Assembly: GCA_900318995.1 (NCBI GenBank)
Contig: ONMR01000005.1
Span: forward strand, 48,203-112,202
Source of the DNA: an uncultured Prevotellaceae bacterium
Lineage (GTDB): Bacteria; Bacteroidota; Bacteroidia; Bacteroidales; Bacteroidaceae
Length of the DNA stretch: 64,000 bases
Reading direction: 5' to 3'
Position numbers and translations under genes: made by a program. Under the pieces are notes generated by a model. It was not told the DNA's origin and ran no database searches. It was given only the letters and a program-made list of their open reading frames with translations. The number at the start of each line of letters is the position of its first letter. The first letter of the stretch is position 1. This document shows positions 1 to 11,900 of the stretch, one piece after another.

Positions 1-2
1 AC

Positions 3-2480
3 TATCTGCGTGACAATATGGCCGGCCATCCCAATGAGCTGGTGCAGCGCGGACACAACTACGCTATCGTGGATGAGGTTGACTCGGTGCTCATTGATGA
101 TGCCCGTACACCTCTTATCATATCTGGTCCCGTACCCAAGGGCGATGACCAGCAGTTTGAGCAGCTCAGGCCCCAGGTGGAGCAGCTCTTTGAGGCTCAG
201 AAACGTCTGGCCACACAGTATCTGGCCGATGCCCGCAAGAAGGTGCACTCAGAGAATCAGGAAGAGGTGGCCGAAGGTTTCCTCTCTCTGTTCCGCAGCT
301 TCAAGGCCCTGCCCAAGAACAAGGCCCTAATCAAGTTCCTGAGCGAGCCGGGCATGAAGGTGGGCATGCAGAAGACCGAGGAGATTTACATGGAGCAGCA
401 GAACAAGCGTATGCCCGAGGCTGTGGAGCCGCTCTACTTTGTGATAGATGAGAAACTTAACAGCGTTGACCTGACCGATAAGGGCGTGGAGCTGATAAGC
501 GGCACCAACAAGGACCCCGAGTTCTTTGTGCTGCCCGATATAGCAAGCCAGCTTTCTGAACTGGAGAATGAGACTGACCTCACTCAGGAGGAGCGTCTGG
601 CCAAGAAGGACGAGCTGCTTACCAACTACGCTGTCAAGAGCGAGCGCATACATACCATAAATCAGCTGCTCAAGGCCTACTGCATGTTTGAGCGCGATGT
701 TGATTATATAGTGACCGAAGACGGCAAGGTAAAGATTGTGGATGAGCAGACCGGCCGTATAATGGAGGGCCGCCGCTGGAGCGACGGACTTCACCAGGCT
801 GTCGAGGCCAAGGAGCGCGTCAACATTGAGGCCGCAACCCAGACATTCGCCACCATCACCCTGCAGAACTACTTCCGTATGTACCACAAGCTGGCCGGTA
901 TGACCGGTACGGCCGAGACCGAGGCGGGTGAGTTCTGGGATATCTACAAGCTGGATGTTGTGGTAATCCCCACCAACAAGCCCATTGCACGTATCGATCA
1001 GAATGACCGCATATACAAGACCAAGCGTGAAAAATACAAGGCCGTAATCGAGGAGATTGTACGTCTGGTCGAGGCTGGTCGTCCGGTATTGGTTGGTACC
1101 ACATCGGTTGAGATAAGCGAGCAGTTGAGCCGTATGCTTACCATGCGTAAGATAGAGCATAACGTGCTGAACGCCAAACTGCACCAGAAGGAGGCTGACA
1201 TCGTGGCTAAGGCCGGTCAGAAGAGCATAGTTACCATTGCCACCAACATGGCAGGTCGAGGTACCGATATCAAACTATCGCCCGAGGTTCGTGCCGCAGG
1301 CGGTCTGGCCATAGTTGGTACGGAGCGTCATGAGAGCCGCCGAGTGGACCGTCAGCTGCGTGGCCGTGCAGGCCGTCAGGGAGATCCGGGCTCATCGGTA
1401 TTCTTTATCTCACTAGAGGATAACCTGATGCGTCTGTTCGGATCGGAGCGCATAGCTCCGCTCATGGACAAGCTGGGTCTGCAGGAGGACGAGATGATTG
1501 AGAACAGTTTCATCACCAAGCGCATAGAGCAGGCACAGAAGAAAGTTGAGGAGAACCATTTCGGTATCCGTAAGCGCCTGCTGGAGTACGATGACGTGAT
1601 GAACAAGCAGCGTACCGTAATCTATGAGAAGCGCCGTCACGCCCTGATTGGTGAGCGCATAGGTATGGATATAGCCAATATGATCTGGGACCGCTCCGCC
1701 GGTGCCGCCGAGAACTGCGCTGACTATGAGAGCCTGCAGATGGAGGCATTCCGCGTGCTGGCCATAGAGCTTCCGTTCACAGAGGAGGAGTTTTCCAAGA
1801 TGAAACAGGATGAGGTGTCTGAGCGCATATTCAATGCCGCAATGGACAACTTCAAACGCAAGTGCGAGCGAATGGCCCAGATAGTTAATCCTGTCATAAA
1901 GAGAGTGTTTGAGGAGCAGGGAGACCGCTATGAGAATATACTTATTCCTATCACCGACGGCCGTCGCGTATATCAGATACCGTGCAATCTTAAGGAGGCA
2001 TATGACAGCGAGGGCAAGAGCGTAGTGACAGCTTTCCAGAAAGCCATCCTGCTGCATACCATCGATGAGTGCTGGAAGGAGAACCTTCGTGAACTGGATG
2101 AGCTGAAACACTCCGTACAGAACGCCAGCTACGAGCAGAAAGACCCGTTACTGATATTCAAATTAGAGTCTGTTACCCTGTTTGACAACATGGTCAACAA
2201 GATGAATGACCAGACCGTATCCATACTGATGCGCGGTCAGATTCCGGAGCCCGATCCCAATCAGGTTCGTGAGGCTCCTGCCCAGAACCGTCAGCAGCGC
2301 CGTCAGTATCAGGAGAACCGCACCGATATGAGTGATCCCAACCAGCGTGCGGCAGCCGCCCGCGATACCCGTCAGCAGGTACGTGAGCCTATACGTGTGG
2401 ATAAGACACCTGGCCGCAATGACCCGTGCCCGTGCGGAAGCGGCAAGAAGTTCAAGAACTGTCACGGTCAGGGTCTGTAA
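3..2480 (+). CDS. secA: Preprotein translocase ATPase SecA, 3' part (5' end outside the window)
   Basis: SecA is the cytosolic ATPase that pushes unfolded preproteins through SecYEG. The reading frame is open from base 3 (YLRDNM), so the start codon and Walker A lie upstream. Visible are the Walker B region [19 protein letters not shown], the second-half helicase motifs ([34 protein letters not shown]), the helical wing/scaffold region, and a C-terminal zinc-binding tail [14 protein letters not shown], which in the family contacts SecB or ribosomes. About 825 residues are present. Bacteroidota SecA is longer than the E. coli protein (insertions in the first third), which fits the extra residues after LIISG (about fragment residues 40-130). 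A small conserved gene follows after 22 bases, probably co-transcribed. Identification is firm. Confidence 0.98.
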   Translation, partial: YLRDNMAGHPNELVQRGHNYAIVDEVDSVLIDDARTPLIISGPVPKGDDQQFEQLRPQVEQLFEAQKRLATQYLADARKKVHSENQEEVAEGFLSLFRSFKALPKNKALIKFLSEPGMKVGMQKTEEIYMEQQNKRMPEAVEPLYFVIDEKLNSVDLTDKGVELISGTNKDPEFFVLPDIASQLSELENETDLTQEERLAKKDELLTNYAVKSERIHTINQLLKAYCMFERDVDYIVTEDGKVKIVDEQTGRIMEGRRWSDGLHQAVEAKERVNIEAATQTFATITLQNYFRMYHKLAGMTGTAETEAGEFWDIYKLDVVVIPTNKPIARIDQNDRIYKTKREKYKAVIEEIVRLVEAGRPVLVGTTSVEISEQLSRMLTMRKIEHNVLNAKLHQKEADIVAKAGQKSIVTIATNMAGRGTDIKLSPEVRAAGGLAIVGTERHESRRVDRQLRGRAGRQGDPGSSVFFISLEDNLMRLFGSERIAPLMDKLGLQEDEMIENSFITKRIEQAQKKVEENHFGIRKRLLEYDDVMNKQRTVIYEKRRHALIGERIGMDIANMIWDRSAGAAENCADYESLQMEAFRVLAIELPFTEEEFSKMKQDEVSERIFNAAMDNFKRKCERMAQIVNPVIKRVFEEQGDRYENILIPITDGRRVYQIPCNLKEAYDSEGKSVVTAFQKAILLHTIDECWKENLRELDELKHSVQNASYEQKDPLLIFKLESVTLFDNMVNKMNDQTVSILMRGQIPEPDPNQVREAPAQNRQQRRQYQENRTDMSDPNQRAAAARDTRQQVREPIRVDKTPGRNDPCPCGSGKKFKNCHGQGL

Positions 2481-2502
2481 AACAAGATAAAATAATACAG
2501 CT

Positions 2503-2946
2503 ATGAGATTAAGCGAATCATCATTCCAGGAAATCAAGACACTCCTGACAGGGGTAATCAACGAATTCCGTCGTCCTCAGGAACAGTCGGTAGTGACTGA
2601 TATTCATATTATGCCCATACGTGAGACCGGCGAGGTAACCGTAAGTGATGATGACCGCGACCTGGCCACCACCCGCCTGTCGGACCTTGTAGAGATACCC
2701 GAGGAGGATTTCTACCAGGTAATGGAAAAGGCTCTGCGCCGTATCCTCAAGGATATAGATGCCGAGCAGCCACTTGAGAATCTGGCCATCTGGAAACCCT
2801 TCTCATTCGTACTTGTGGATGATGACCGTGAGACCGTAGCTGAACTGATGCTCTTTGACGAGGACAACACCCTCTTGAGCCAGAGTCTTATGCAAGGCCT
2901 GGACGAGGAACTTGACTCCTTCCTCAAGGACCTGCTGGCCGAATAA
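2503..2946 (+). CDS. Conserved small acidic protein downstream of secA, function unknown
   Basis: A 147-residue soluble, strongly acidic protein without signal peptide or membrane segment. It starts with ATG 22 bases after the secA stop, so it probably shares the secA transcript. The sequence reads as an N-terminal helix followed by alternating strands (VVTDIHIMPIRETGEVTVSD) and a C-terminal acidic helix (GLDEELDSFLKDLLAE). I do not recognise a named domain. The position after secA suggests a housekeeping role, but nothing in the sequence proves a link to secretion. Confidence 0.8.
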   Translation: MRLSESSFQEIKTLLTGVINEFRRPQEQSVVTDIHIMPIRETGEVTVSDDDRDLATTRLSDLVEIPEEDFYQVMEKALRRILKDIDAEQPLENLAIWKPFSFVLVDDDRETVAELMLFDEDNTLLSQSLMQGLDEELDSFLKDLLAE

Positions 2947-3071
2947 CATAGGCTATAAATACCTTACATTTATTAATCTCAATAGTATTATTATGAAGAA
3001 AAGAATTGCTTGTTTGTTTGCAGTAACAGCAGAGTTGGGCAGCATATCATCCAACAAATTATACAGTAGCT

Positions 3072-4862
3072 ATGCAATGTACGGAATGTCATATTAGAGA
3101 GAACGCTATTTTCAGCGTTTGCATAGTTATTATTTCATTAGCGATGCTGGTCGGTATGTCCGGATGCATTGGTGTAAGTGGCGGCAAAGCGCAAGGGCGC
3201 AGAGCCGTCACTTCGCTTATGGACAGCGCTGAGGTAGTCATGAATGATGCTCCTGAACATGCTTTGGCACTTATTGACAGTATAGCCCCGGAATCTATTC
3301 ATAGCTGTTCTCTTAATGCCCGTTATGCACTGCTGTATAGCGAGTCTTTGTTTAAGAATTATATCAAAGCACCCAATGACTCTATAATTATGATTGCGGT
3401 GCGCTATTATTCCATAAAGAATGACCCTGTTAGGAAATTTCGTAGTTATTATACTTTAGGTTGTATTTATAATGAACTGCAACAGTATACTCAAGCAGCT
3501 GTTGCGTTAGGACAGGCAGAACAGCTAAAAGACTTGGTTGATGATGACTTCAGGATAGGGCTACTATATACCCAATTGGGTGATGTCTTTTTTAATTCAT
3601 ATGATTTTCATAGAGCGGAACAATATTACAGATTGGCCATGGATTATTATCATCAAGCCAACAAGGATATCCATCGGATATACGCTTTATATGACATAGG
3701 TCGTTGTGAAATCCAATTACTCAGATATGAAGATGCTCATGAAACAATGAATGAAGTATATCTGTGGGCACAACATAACAATGACTCTCAACTATTAACA
3801 GCCAGTCTAAAGAGACTCTTGCTGTGTTCAATTCATAACATTAATGCCAAAGATGCAACAGATGAGATAGAACGTTATCTGGATATATCAGATTATCAAG
3901 ACTCTGATGTCTTTACGTCATTATTGATAGCTAAGTATTATATAATGACAGGCAATAAAACACAAGCCGATTATTATTTGAATAAAAGCTGGAGTAATGC
4001 TGTCTCAATACAAGACTCAATATTATTATGGTACAACGAATCTTTGATTGACCAGCAATCAGGTCAAATAGAATCTTCGTATAATAAGTATAGAAAGTCA
4101 ATCCAACTACAGAATCAGAATATCTATAAATTACTGGACCAGCCCATCCTGGGTGCCCAGAAAGATTACTTTAAGGCTTTATCAGAAACAGAATTGTTGT
4201 TAGCCAACCAGAGGAAATCAAGACTGATAATTGTTTCACTACTCCTGATAGTCCTGATGTTTCTTGCCATTATGGGTTATATCATTTTCAGGGCCAGATC
4301 CGAACAGAGAAAAAGAGATTATTTGCTGGTGATAGAAGACCTTTCTGCAAAAGAGCTTCTAAATAAGAAAAAGATAAAAGAACTCAACCAACAACTGGAC
4401 GAGCAATCACTTAAGGAACTTGATGCAAATAAGAGTATTGAATTGTTAAGCCAGAAGGTCAGAACCCTGTTTCACGAGCAATTCGGACCTACAGATTTTG
4501 TCCTGACACGCTATTATGAGTTCATGTCTAACTCTGAGAAGGCCAAGCGCCTTTACAAGATCGTTGAGGAGCATTTACAGGAATTCACATCAAAGGATAA
4601 TACCGCAAGAATTGATGCCCATTTAAATGAACTATACAATCAGATCATGAAAGACATAACAGACAGCTCCGTCAGTCTTTCCGAAAAAGAGGTTAACGTT
4701 TTCAGATTTTTAATAGCAGGTCTATCGGCTAAATCTATCGCAACGTTGCTGGACTGTTCAAAGGATTCAATATACAAGACCAGGGACAGGGCGCTTCTGA
4801 AAATTGAGGAAACAGACCTTAAGCTATATTGTAGGCTGTGTAAGGTTTTAAAAATCAAATAG
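3072..4862 (+). CDS. TPR-repeat membrane regulator with C-terminal LuxR-like helix-turn-helix
   Basis: A 596-residue protein. The N-terminus has a hydrophobic segment ending in a lipobox-like VGMSGC (about residues 24-32), then TPR-type helical repeats (about 50-350), a transmembrane helix (about 377-400, IVSLLLIVLMFLAIMGYIIF), a coiled coil (about 410-470) and a C-terminal helix-turn-helix (about 535-590: LSEKEVNVFRFLIAGLSAKS followed by IATLLDCSKDSIYKTRDRA). This periplasmic-sensor/TM/cytoplasmic-HTH layout is common in Bacteroidota and usually sits beside genes for surface proteins. It lies directly upstream of the DUF3244/T9SS/RHS genes, so it is a good candidate for their regulator. The first ATG is used; a later start would lose the export signal. 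The DNA is AT-richer than secA upstream. Confidence 0.8.
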   Translation: MQCTECHIRENAIFSVCIVIISLAMLVGMSGCIGVSGGKAQGRRAVTSLMDSAEVVMNDAPEHALALIDSIAPESIHSCSLNARYALLYSESLFKNYIKAPNDSIIMIAVRYYSIKNDPVRKFRSYYTLGCIYNELQQYTQAAVALGQAEQLKDLVDDDFRIGLLYTQLGDVFFNSYDFHRAEQYYRLAMDYYHQANKDIHRIYALYDIGRCEIQLLRYEDAHETMNEVYLWAQHNNDSQLLTASLKRLLLCSIHNINAKDATDEIERYLDISDYQDSDVFTSLLIAKYYIMTGNKTQADYYLNKSWSNAVSIQDSILLWYNESLIDQQSGQIESSYNKYRKSIQLQNQNIYKLLDQPILGAQKDYFKALSETELLLANQRKSRLIIVSLLLIVLMFLAIMGYIIFRARSEQRKRDYLLVIEDLSAKELLNKKKIKELNQQLDEQSLKELDANKSIELLSQKVRTLFHEQFGPTDFVLTRYYEFMSNSEKAKRLYKIVEEHLQEFTSKDNTARIDAHLNELYNQIMKDITDSSVSLSEKEVNVFRFLIAGLSAKSIATLLDCSKDSIYKTRDRALLKIEETDLKLYCRLCKVLKIK

Positions 4863-4907
4863 TTACAATTGGCGTCTGCGCAAATCATTGATAATAAGCG
4901 ACTTAAG

Positions 4908-5010
4908 CTTGTCCAAAAATTCTCTGAATCAATACCATGCAAGTGGCTTATTTATAGTGAGTTACGCCTATCTCGTGTCCAATTATGATTAGGCAAATAA
5001 TTTGGACAAG
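4908..5010. promoter_or_regulatory. Inverted TGTCCAA half-sites upstream of the RHS operon
   Basis: CTTGTCCAAA at 4908-4917 and TTTGGACAAG at 5001-5010 are exact inverted copies. A third half-site TGTCCAA lies at 4976-4982, making a closer inverted pair with TTGGACA at 5002-5008. The right half-site overlaps the -33 position of the promoter at 5025-5032. This is what a regulator-binding region would look like; the binding protein is inferred, the HTH protein encoded just upstream being the obvious candidate. Confidence 0.4.
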
Positions 5011-5032
5011 AATGAATATGCAGATATATTTG
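5001..5032 (+). promoter_or_regulatory. Bacteroidota-type promoter for the DUF3244/T9SS/RHS genes
   Basis: TATATTTG at 5025-5032 matches the -7 consensus TAnnTTTG, and TTTG at 5001-5004 lies 20 bases upstream as a -33 element. The ATG of the next gene is at 5057, leaving a short leader. There is no other good -7 box before the RHS gene, so the three genes are probably one transcript. Confidence 0.6.
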
Positions 5033-5056
5033 CCATAAATAAAACACTACATTATT

Positions 5057-5422
5057 ATGAAAAAAAGGACTTTAGTATTATTAGCTTTAACCGCTTGTTT
5101 CTCTTGTTTTAACCTCAATGCGAGTTGCCCTCCGCCGGATGAGAGTGAGCCTATAGTAATTCAAGATAAGGATATCTTACATCCGCGCTCAGTTGTACCC
5201 GATTGTTATTATCTGGATGGCTATGTTTATATAATATGTAATAACAATATAACCTCCATCAGCGGCATAGTTACTCGTCTCAGTGACAACGCTCAGTGGA
5301 GCAACTGTTGCAATGGCAGCACTCTTCAGATTGCTGTATCTACTGATATAGGCTCCTATCAGCTAACTTTTTCACTTTCAGATGGCAGTTCCTACTTTGG
5401 AGAATATGAGTTAGCACATTAA
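5057..5422 (+). CDS. Small secreted DUF3244-like protein
   Basis: A 121-residue protein with signal peptide (MKKRTLVLLALTACFSCFNLNA) and a short all-beta domain. The pattern of a central DGYVYIIC strand, then Cys-Cys (NCCNG), then DIGSYQLTFSLSDGSSYFGE matches the general form of the DUF3244 family, small exported proteins often found in Bacteroidales. Whether it stays in the periplasm or reaches the surface is not visible; there is no lipobox. It is the first gene after the promoter at 5025 and lies 31 bases before the T9SS-domain gene. Its role in the RHS locus is unknown. Confidence 0.7.
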   Translation: MKKRTLVLLALTACFSCFNLNASCPPPDESEPIVIQDKDILHPRSVVPDCYYLDGYVYIICNNNITSISGIVTRLSDNAQWSNCCNGSTLQIAVSTDIGSYQLTFSLSDGSSYFGEYELAH

Positions 5423-5453
5423 TAGGCATTGTGTTACCAACAAATAATTAATT

Positions 5454-5894
5454 ATGAAGAAGATAAGCCGGAAGGTAGTGCTAATACTGTTCACTTCGTT
5501 TTTAGGCATGTGTGCTACAGCAGTCTATGCTGACCGCATACAATATAGTTATGATGCTTCTGGCAACCGCACAAGTATGCAGGTCATATCGCTGCGCGGG
5601 ACAGAAAGCAGTTCAGACAGTATCAATAACTCAAGGCGTCATAACCTTACAGATCATATCATAACCATTTATCCAAACCCAACTGAAGGGGAACTAAAGG
5701 TGGAGATAAGCAGTTTTGAAACCGTTGGGAAAGCATCGGTTGCTGTATATAGTAATATAGGTAACGTGGTATACTATAATGCTGAGCCCACAGCCATAAA
5801 TGAAATAAGCCTATCTTCGTGTGCCGATGGCATGTATTTGTTGGTGATAATGATAGACGGAGAAACAAATGTTTGGAAAGTAATCAAGATCTAA
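5454..5894 (+). CDS. Short T9SS-sorted protein with a single YD-like motif
   Basis: A 146-residue protein: signal peptide (residues 1-25), immediately followed by IQYSYDASGNRTSMQVI, a lone copy of the YD motif that forms RHS shells, then a type A T9SS C-terminal domain (about residues 70-146, starting IYPNPTEGELKVEIS and ending DGMYLLVIMIDGETNVWKV). T9SS domains direct cargo across the outer membrane and to surface attachment. Almost nothing else is present, so the protein is little more than an export tag plus an RHS-like peptide. It ends 10 bases before the giant RHS gene, which itself has a signal peptide but no T9SS domain. A role as partner or carrier for the RHS protein is inference. 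Confidence 0.8.
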   Translation: MKKISRKVVLILFTSFLGMCATAVYADRIQYSYDASGNRTSMQVISLRGTESSSDSINNSRRHNLTDHIITIYPNPTEGELKVEISSFETVGKASVAVYSNIGNVVYYNAEPTAINEISLSSCADGMYLLVIMIDGETNVWKVIKI

Positions 5895-5904
5895 GAAGAG
5901 TTCT

Positions 5905-8900
5905 ATGAAAACACTACGTACAGCAATAGTATATGCATTCTGCCTATTGCCGTTAAAAGCTTACTCTCTGGAACCGGTAGGCGGCATGGGTGGTACATTT
6001 GGCGTTTCAGCTACTGGCGGGGCTACTTATAGCATACCCATAGATGTCCCTCAAGGAGTGGGCGGCTTGCAGCCACAGCTCTCCATCGTCTATAACAGCC
6101 AGGCAGGCAACGGACTGTGCGGCTACGGAGCCAATATTTCAGGTCTCTCATCCATAACGCGAGGTCCCAAGGATATCTATCACGACGGTGCAGCGAAGGG
6201 CATGAGATACCTTGCCGATGACGCTCTCTATCTGGACGGTGTAAGGCTGATACTTTCATCAGGCACGGCAGGTCAGGACAGTGCCGTTTACAATCCTGAG
6301 TCTGACCCGTTCACGCGTGTCATAGCACATGGTACATGTACATCAACAACAAACAACACGTGGTATGAGGTCCAGAGCCGCGACGGCATGGTCTATATGT
6401 ACGGATATAATCCCGACCTTAATACTGACACACATTCAAGGCTGTCATACACCGATGTTTACGGGGCACAGAAAATACACTCATGGTATCTGAGCTATGT
6501 CTCACAGCCCACTGGCAATTACATGACCTATGAATATGATATAATAAACCTTTGTGTCTACCCTTACAGGATTAGATATGGAAACAATTCTTATCAAAGC
6601 AACTCTCTGTCTAATACAATTGAGTTCACATATATTGAGGATCGGACAGATTCCATACCTGTCATTTTCGACGGCAAACGGGGAAGCATGAAAAGGAGAC
6701 TCCATTCCATCACAGGTATGACCGGTAGCAGCGTATACCGTACATATACACTAAACTACGACACTACAGGTGATGGCGTGGCTTGCAAGTTCTCACGCCT
6801 GACGAGCGTTACTGAAAAGAACGCGCAGAACCAGACTCTTCCGCCAACAACAGTCTATTGGTCGTATCTACCACCAATATCTTATACAGCCTCAGTACTT
6901 ACTGTTAATCAGCCGACAAATATCAACCCGTTTGTCTCATTCCCGTTTGCGGATCAATCGTATATGGCAGGAGACTTCAACGGAGACGGACGGTCAGATA
7001 TTGCCGGTATCGCATTGGTTGGAGAGCCGAATAACAATGGGGGTGAAGACTACTATACATATGTATACATGTATCACTCGACGTCTTCTCAATCGGGAAC
7101 ATCACAATACATATCCGGGACTAATTATATATTACCGCCAAGTGTTGAATCAGGAAGGATAAAAGGTGGCGTTAACTCATTGTCGGTCATTGATGTAGAT
7201 GGTGACGAAATTAATGAACTTGTTATACCTTATTATGTACAGTCTGGATCGACTGCAGCCCTGGGATTATATGTGTTAGGGCAGAACTTTTCTGTTGGAG
7301 ATGGCGGCGGTGCTACAAGTCTTTACAATACCGGTAAACCTCTTTTTACATCTGGAGATATTGACAATGACGGCAGAACGGATGTGGTATTCATGGAAAA
7401 GACTAAAAGGAACGGCAGCTATCCTTTATACTTATGGAAATACAACATAAACTATATCTCCGGTAGCAACGAATTGGAACATTCCTTGTTTGATATGGAT
7501 ACAGAAACCTCTCTTTCTTTGAGTTCCGCACCTCAGCAAGTATACATATCGGACATGAATGGCAATGGTCTGAATGATCTTTTAGTAATATGTAATAGCG
7601 GCTATTCTATCTATTGGAACCAAGGAAACGGCATTTCAGCAAACTCTTATTCCGACACAAACAAAAGCATTGGTACTAGTCTTCAGGATGCGCATTCGCT
7701 GACTCCTGGCGATTATAATGGGGATGGACTGTTGGATTTCCTTTCGAACACTAAAGGCTCAAACAATTGGTTCTTTCTTCTTAATAATGGTAATGGGACT
7801 TTCAATAAAACTACAGCACTTAACATGAGCGTCATTTCAGATCAAAGCTTCACAGATAAAGACAATGACAAACTAAGTGTTAATGTCTTTGATATGGATA
7901 GTGACGGCAAGTCTGACGTAATCATAACCAAAGGGGTCTATAAGAGGAAATCAAACATTTGGGGACAGGAATGGGGAGAATTTGACTATGTCATAACCAA
8001 GTGGCTGAATTCAACTGGAGCCACGCTTGTGGAGAAACACTCGGCAACATCAGAACAATCAAGTGACATGTATTCAAGTAAATACATCACCGGTGATTTT
8101 GACGGTGACGGCCGCATGGAACTGGTCAACTACGGTTATGACTGCGTAGATGGCAACAACGCAAATACAGCCCCGGTATGGCGAATATATAAGAACAGTA
8201 ACCTTACCGCGCAGAGCGGCAAGGTGACATCCGTAACGGGCGATTATGGTGCCACCACCAATATTACGTATTCCACACTCACGGACCAGACTGTCTATAC
8301 CCGGGGTGGTAATGATCCGTATCCGGCACCCAAGTACAACATACCGCTCAACGTGGTCAGGCAGACTACACAAGATAATGGCGCGGCAGGTTCACTGACT
8401 ACGCTCTACACTTATGAGGGACTCAAGGCACACCTGCGGGGCAGAGGACTGCTGGGATTCAGCAGGATGGCGGCCAACTGCACCACCACAGGCGTGATCT
8501 CTGAGAGCGGAGTCACTCAATGGGATACTGTATTCTATATACCCAAAGTAACATATTCAAAGACTACAATTGATGGTAGCGATGCGCAGACCACAACAAC
8601 TCTAACAATAGCAGACAAGGGACAAAGAAAATATTTTGCCTATCCTTCACAGACCGTTGAGACAGATATGGACGGCAACAGCGTAACCACCTCAAGAAGC
8701 TATGACACCACGTATTGCTACCCTACCGCCGTAACCACAAGCTATAGCGCAGTCATGTACCGTTCCGTCAGTTACGCGGATTATGTCCAGACCACAGCTG
8801 GCGTATATCTGCCCAGGACCATTACCACATCACAGAAACATGCTGATGACAATACGGTATTCACAATCATAGACACCTGTGTTTATGATCTTACAACGGG

Positions 8901-11900
8901 AGCAGTACTTAGGCGTGTTAAGAATGTGGGAACCTCCAAACCCCTAACCACGAGCTACACCTATGATTCATGGGGCAACCTGACCAGCCGGGTAAGCACC
9001 GGCAGCGGCATAACCTCCTGCACCACATTGTATGAATATGATGCCTCACGCCGGTTTCCAGTCAGGGTGTACACCAACCCCGCATCATCCGTACAGAAGT
9101 ACACCTATGACCTGTGGGGTAACGTGCTTTCTGAACAGGACAGCATAAACGCCACTGTACACAACACTACAACATACTCTTATGACAGTTGGGGCAACCT
9201 TGTCGGCACCGTGAACCCCGACGGCACCTCCACCACCTATACCCGCGGCTGGAGCAGCGACGTAGCGCAGCGCTGGTTCGTGTTGGAGCAGGGAACCGCC
9301 ACCCCATGGGTCAAGACCTGGTATGACAACCAGGGGCGTGAAGTGAAGACAGAGAGCATAGGCCCCAATGATGCTGACATTACAACAACCACCGTCTATG
9401 ACGCAAAGGGACAGGTTGAAGAACGTACCGAGACCAGCGGTGACCTTACGCTCACATACACCTACACGTATTACCCACGCGGCCGTATAGCCAGCGAGAC
9501 AGGTCCCGGTGGCCGTAGCGTAACTTACCAGTACGGCAACCGCAGTGTTACGGTCACCGAGAACGGCAACCGTACCACGTCCAAGACCTACGATGCATGG
9601 GGTAACCTCAAGACCCTTACCGATCCGGTATCAGGCATCACCAACACATACTCCTCTACAGGAGGTATAAAACAAACCTCATCCGGCGGCGCAACCTGGA
9701 CATTCGGATATGACAACCGCGGCAACCGGACCTCCATGACCGATCCTGACGCAGGCACCACCACCTATGTCTATGATGCACTTGGCCGTGAAACCCAAAG
9801 AACGGATGCCCGGGGTGTTGCATTTGTCACAACTTATGACTACCTTGGTCGCGTAATCCGGCGCAAGGCGGACTCAGAGACCGTAACCTATTCTTACGGC
9901 TCAGCCGGCAACGGCCAGCTCAGGCTGGCAAGTGAGAGCTATGACGGCTGGACCATGAGTTATACATATGACAACCTGGGCAGGGTTACAGGTGAGACAA
10001 TGAGCAACGGCATCATCACAAAGAGCAGGAGCTATACCTACGGGCCTGACGGTATGCTTGCCACAAGGACTCTTCCCGGTGGCAAGACATACTCGTACTC
10101 GTATGACAACTACGGTAACCTGACCGGTGTGGATGCCGCATCCGGCGCACTCAGATGGGACCTTACCGGTTATACCGGCAAGCGCACCACATCCAGCACC
10201 GTTCTCGGCAACTCCGCCTACTACACGTTCAATAAGGCCACCGTCCTTGACCAGTACGGTTACCTAGATTCTCTTATAACAGATAAGAACGGCATCCGCT
10301 ATCAGTGCTATGACTACGGTTTCTCGCCCTTGACGGGCAATCTTACATGCCTGGACGCCAACTGGATGGATTACCCCCGTACGTTCCAGTATGATAGTGC
10401 CGACAGACTGATCAGGGTGCAGGAGAACAATCAGGACATCCTGTACATGACCTATGCCCAGAACGGCAACATACTGAGCAAGTCAGGCATAGGTTATTAT
10501 GAGTACGGCAGCACCCAGAAGCCCCATGCTGTGACCGCCGTAGACAATTTTGACGGCTGGATTGAGGATACCATACAGTACATATACTATAACTCATGGG
10601 GCAAGCTGGAAGACCTGTTCTCCGTCAGGGACGGCGATGTGTACCATTACTCCATAGAGTACGGTCCTGACCTTCAGCGCGTACGCAGCAGCCTATACAA
10701 GAACAGCCAGCTGCTGTATTCAAAGTTGTACTGGGATGACTATGAGGAGAAGACCGTGGGCAACACCACCTACCTATACTGGTATGTGAACGGTTCCGAC
10801 GGTCTGGCCGGCATCATGCTGGGCAACGCCCAGAACAGCAATTTGTCCCGGAACCTTGTGGCCATAACCGACCATCTGGGCAGCATCATGGCGCTGATGG
10901 ACAATTATGACACTTATTATTCATGCAGCTACGATGCATGGGGCAACCGCACGATAGGCATGGAGAGTCCCTGGGGCATTGACCGTGGATTCTGCGGTCA
11001 TGAGCACATAGATGAGATAGGCCTGATAAACATGAACGGCCGCATGTACGACCCCAAGCTGAGCCGTTTCCTCAGCCCGGACCCGTACGTGCAGGCACCG
11101 ACTGACCCGCAGAACTTCAACCGCTACTCCTACTGTTTGAACAATCCGCTCAAGTATACGGATCCGGATGGGGAGTTTGTATTTGCTCTTGTAGGGGCAA
11201 TATTGTTTACAACCGGAATGACCAATGTTTTCATTCAAGCATCAAATGATAATATCAACTCGTTTGGAGATGCAGTAAACGCTTTTATAGGAGGTGTATC
11301 AGCGGGTATATCAGAAGGAACAACTTTGGCTTTTGGCTTCGCAGAATTGTCAACTGGTTCTCCTTTGGGCGTATTGCTTGGTCATTGTATTAATTTTAGT
11401 AAAAGTCTTAACATGACTACTACGCTAGTAAATAGCGTATTGCATCCAGTCAAAGCAGCCCAGATTTTCCTTGGTCGTTATTATACAGATGAAAATGGTA
11501 ATGCTTGGGATCAAGCTCTGCAAGGCTTGAGCCGCTTTATGTGGGAAGGACCTCAAACCTGGGCTGGATATAACTGGAGTCAGGCTCGTAGTATTTTGGG
11601 AGATGTTGACGAGGTTGACTATCTTGGAGGAGCTACATTCTGTATAAATGAAAATGGCTCTGGCGGTAGTGTGTCTTTGGGTAATTACATTAATGCTGAT
11701 ATAAGCACAAGTTACCAAGGCATCATCACGAAACATCCGGTCTTAATGCATGAATATGGTCATACATTTGATAGCCGCAAATATGGCCCTGCCTATCTGT
11801 TTGAAATAGGCATTCCAAGTGCAATAAGTGCTAAAAATACAATAGTAATAAATAAACGTCAAACACATAGATGGTATTGGACAGAGCTTAGAGCAAATCA

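Noticed and set aside
327-1184. Long antisense open frame over secA
   Set aside because: Mirror of high-GC codon use in secA; no start signal, no recognisable domains. Similar antisense frames over the RND pump, topB, mutA and trmB were dropped for the same reason.
2993-3097. 34-codon frame starting MKKRIACLFAVTA before the TPR-HTH gene
   Set aside because: It looks like a broken signal peptide, overlaps the next start and has no clear ribosome site. It may be a remnant or leader, but is not supportable as a gene.
9000-11100. Regular repeats suggesting a CRISPR or tandem array
   Set aside because: They are YD repeats within one open reading frame, not spaced identical repeats.
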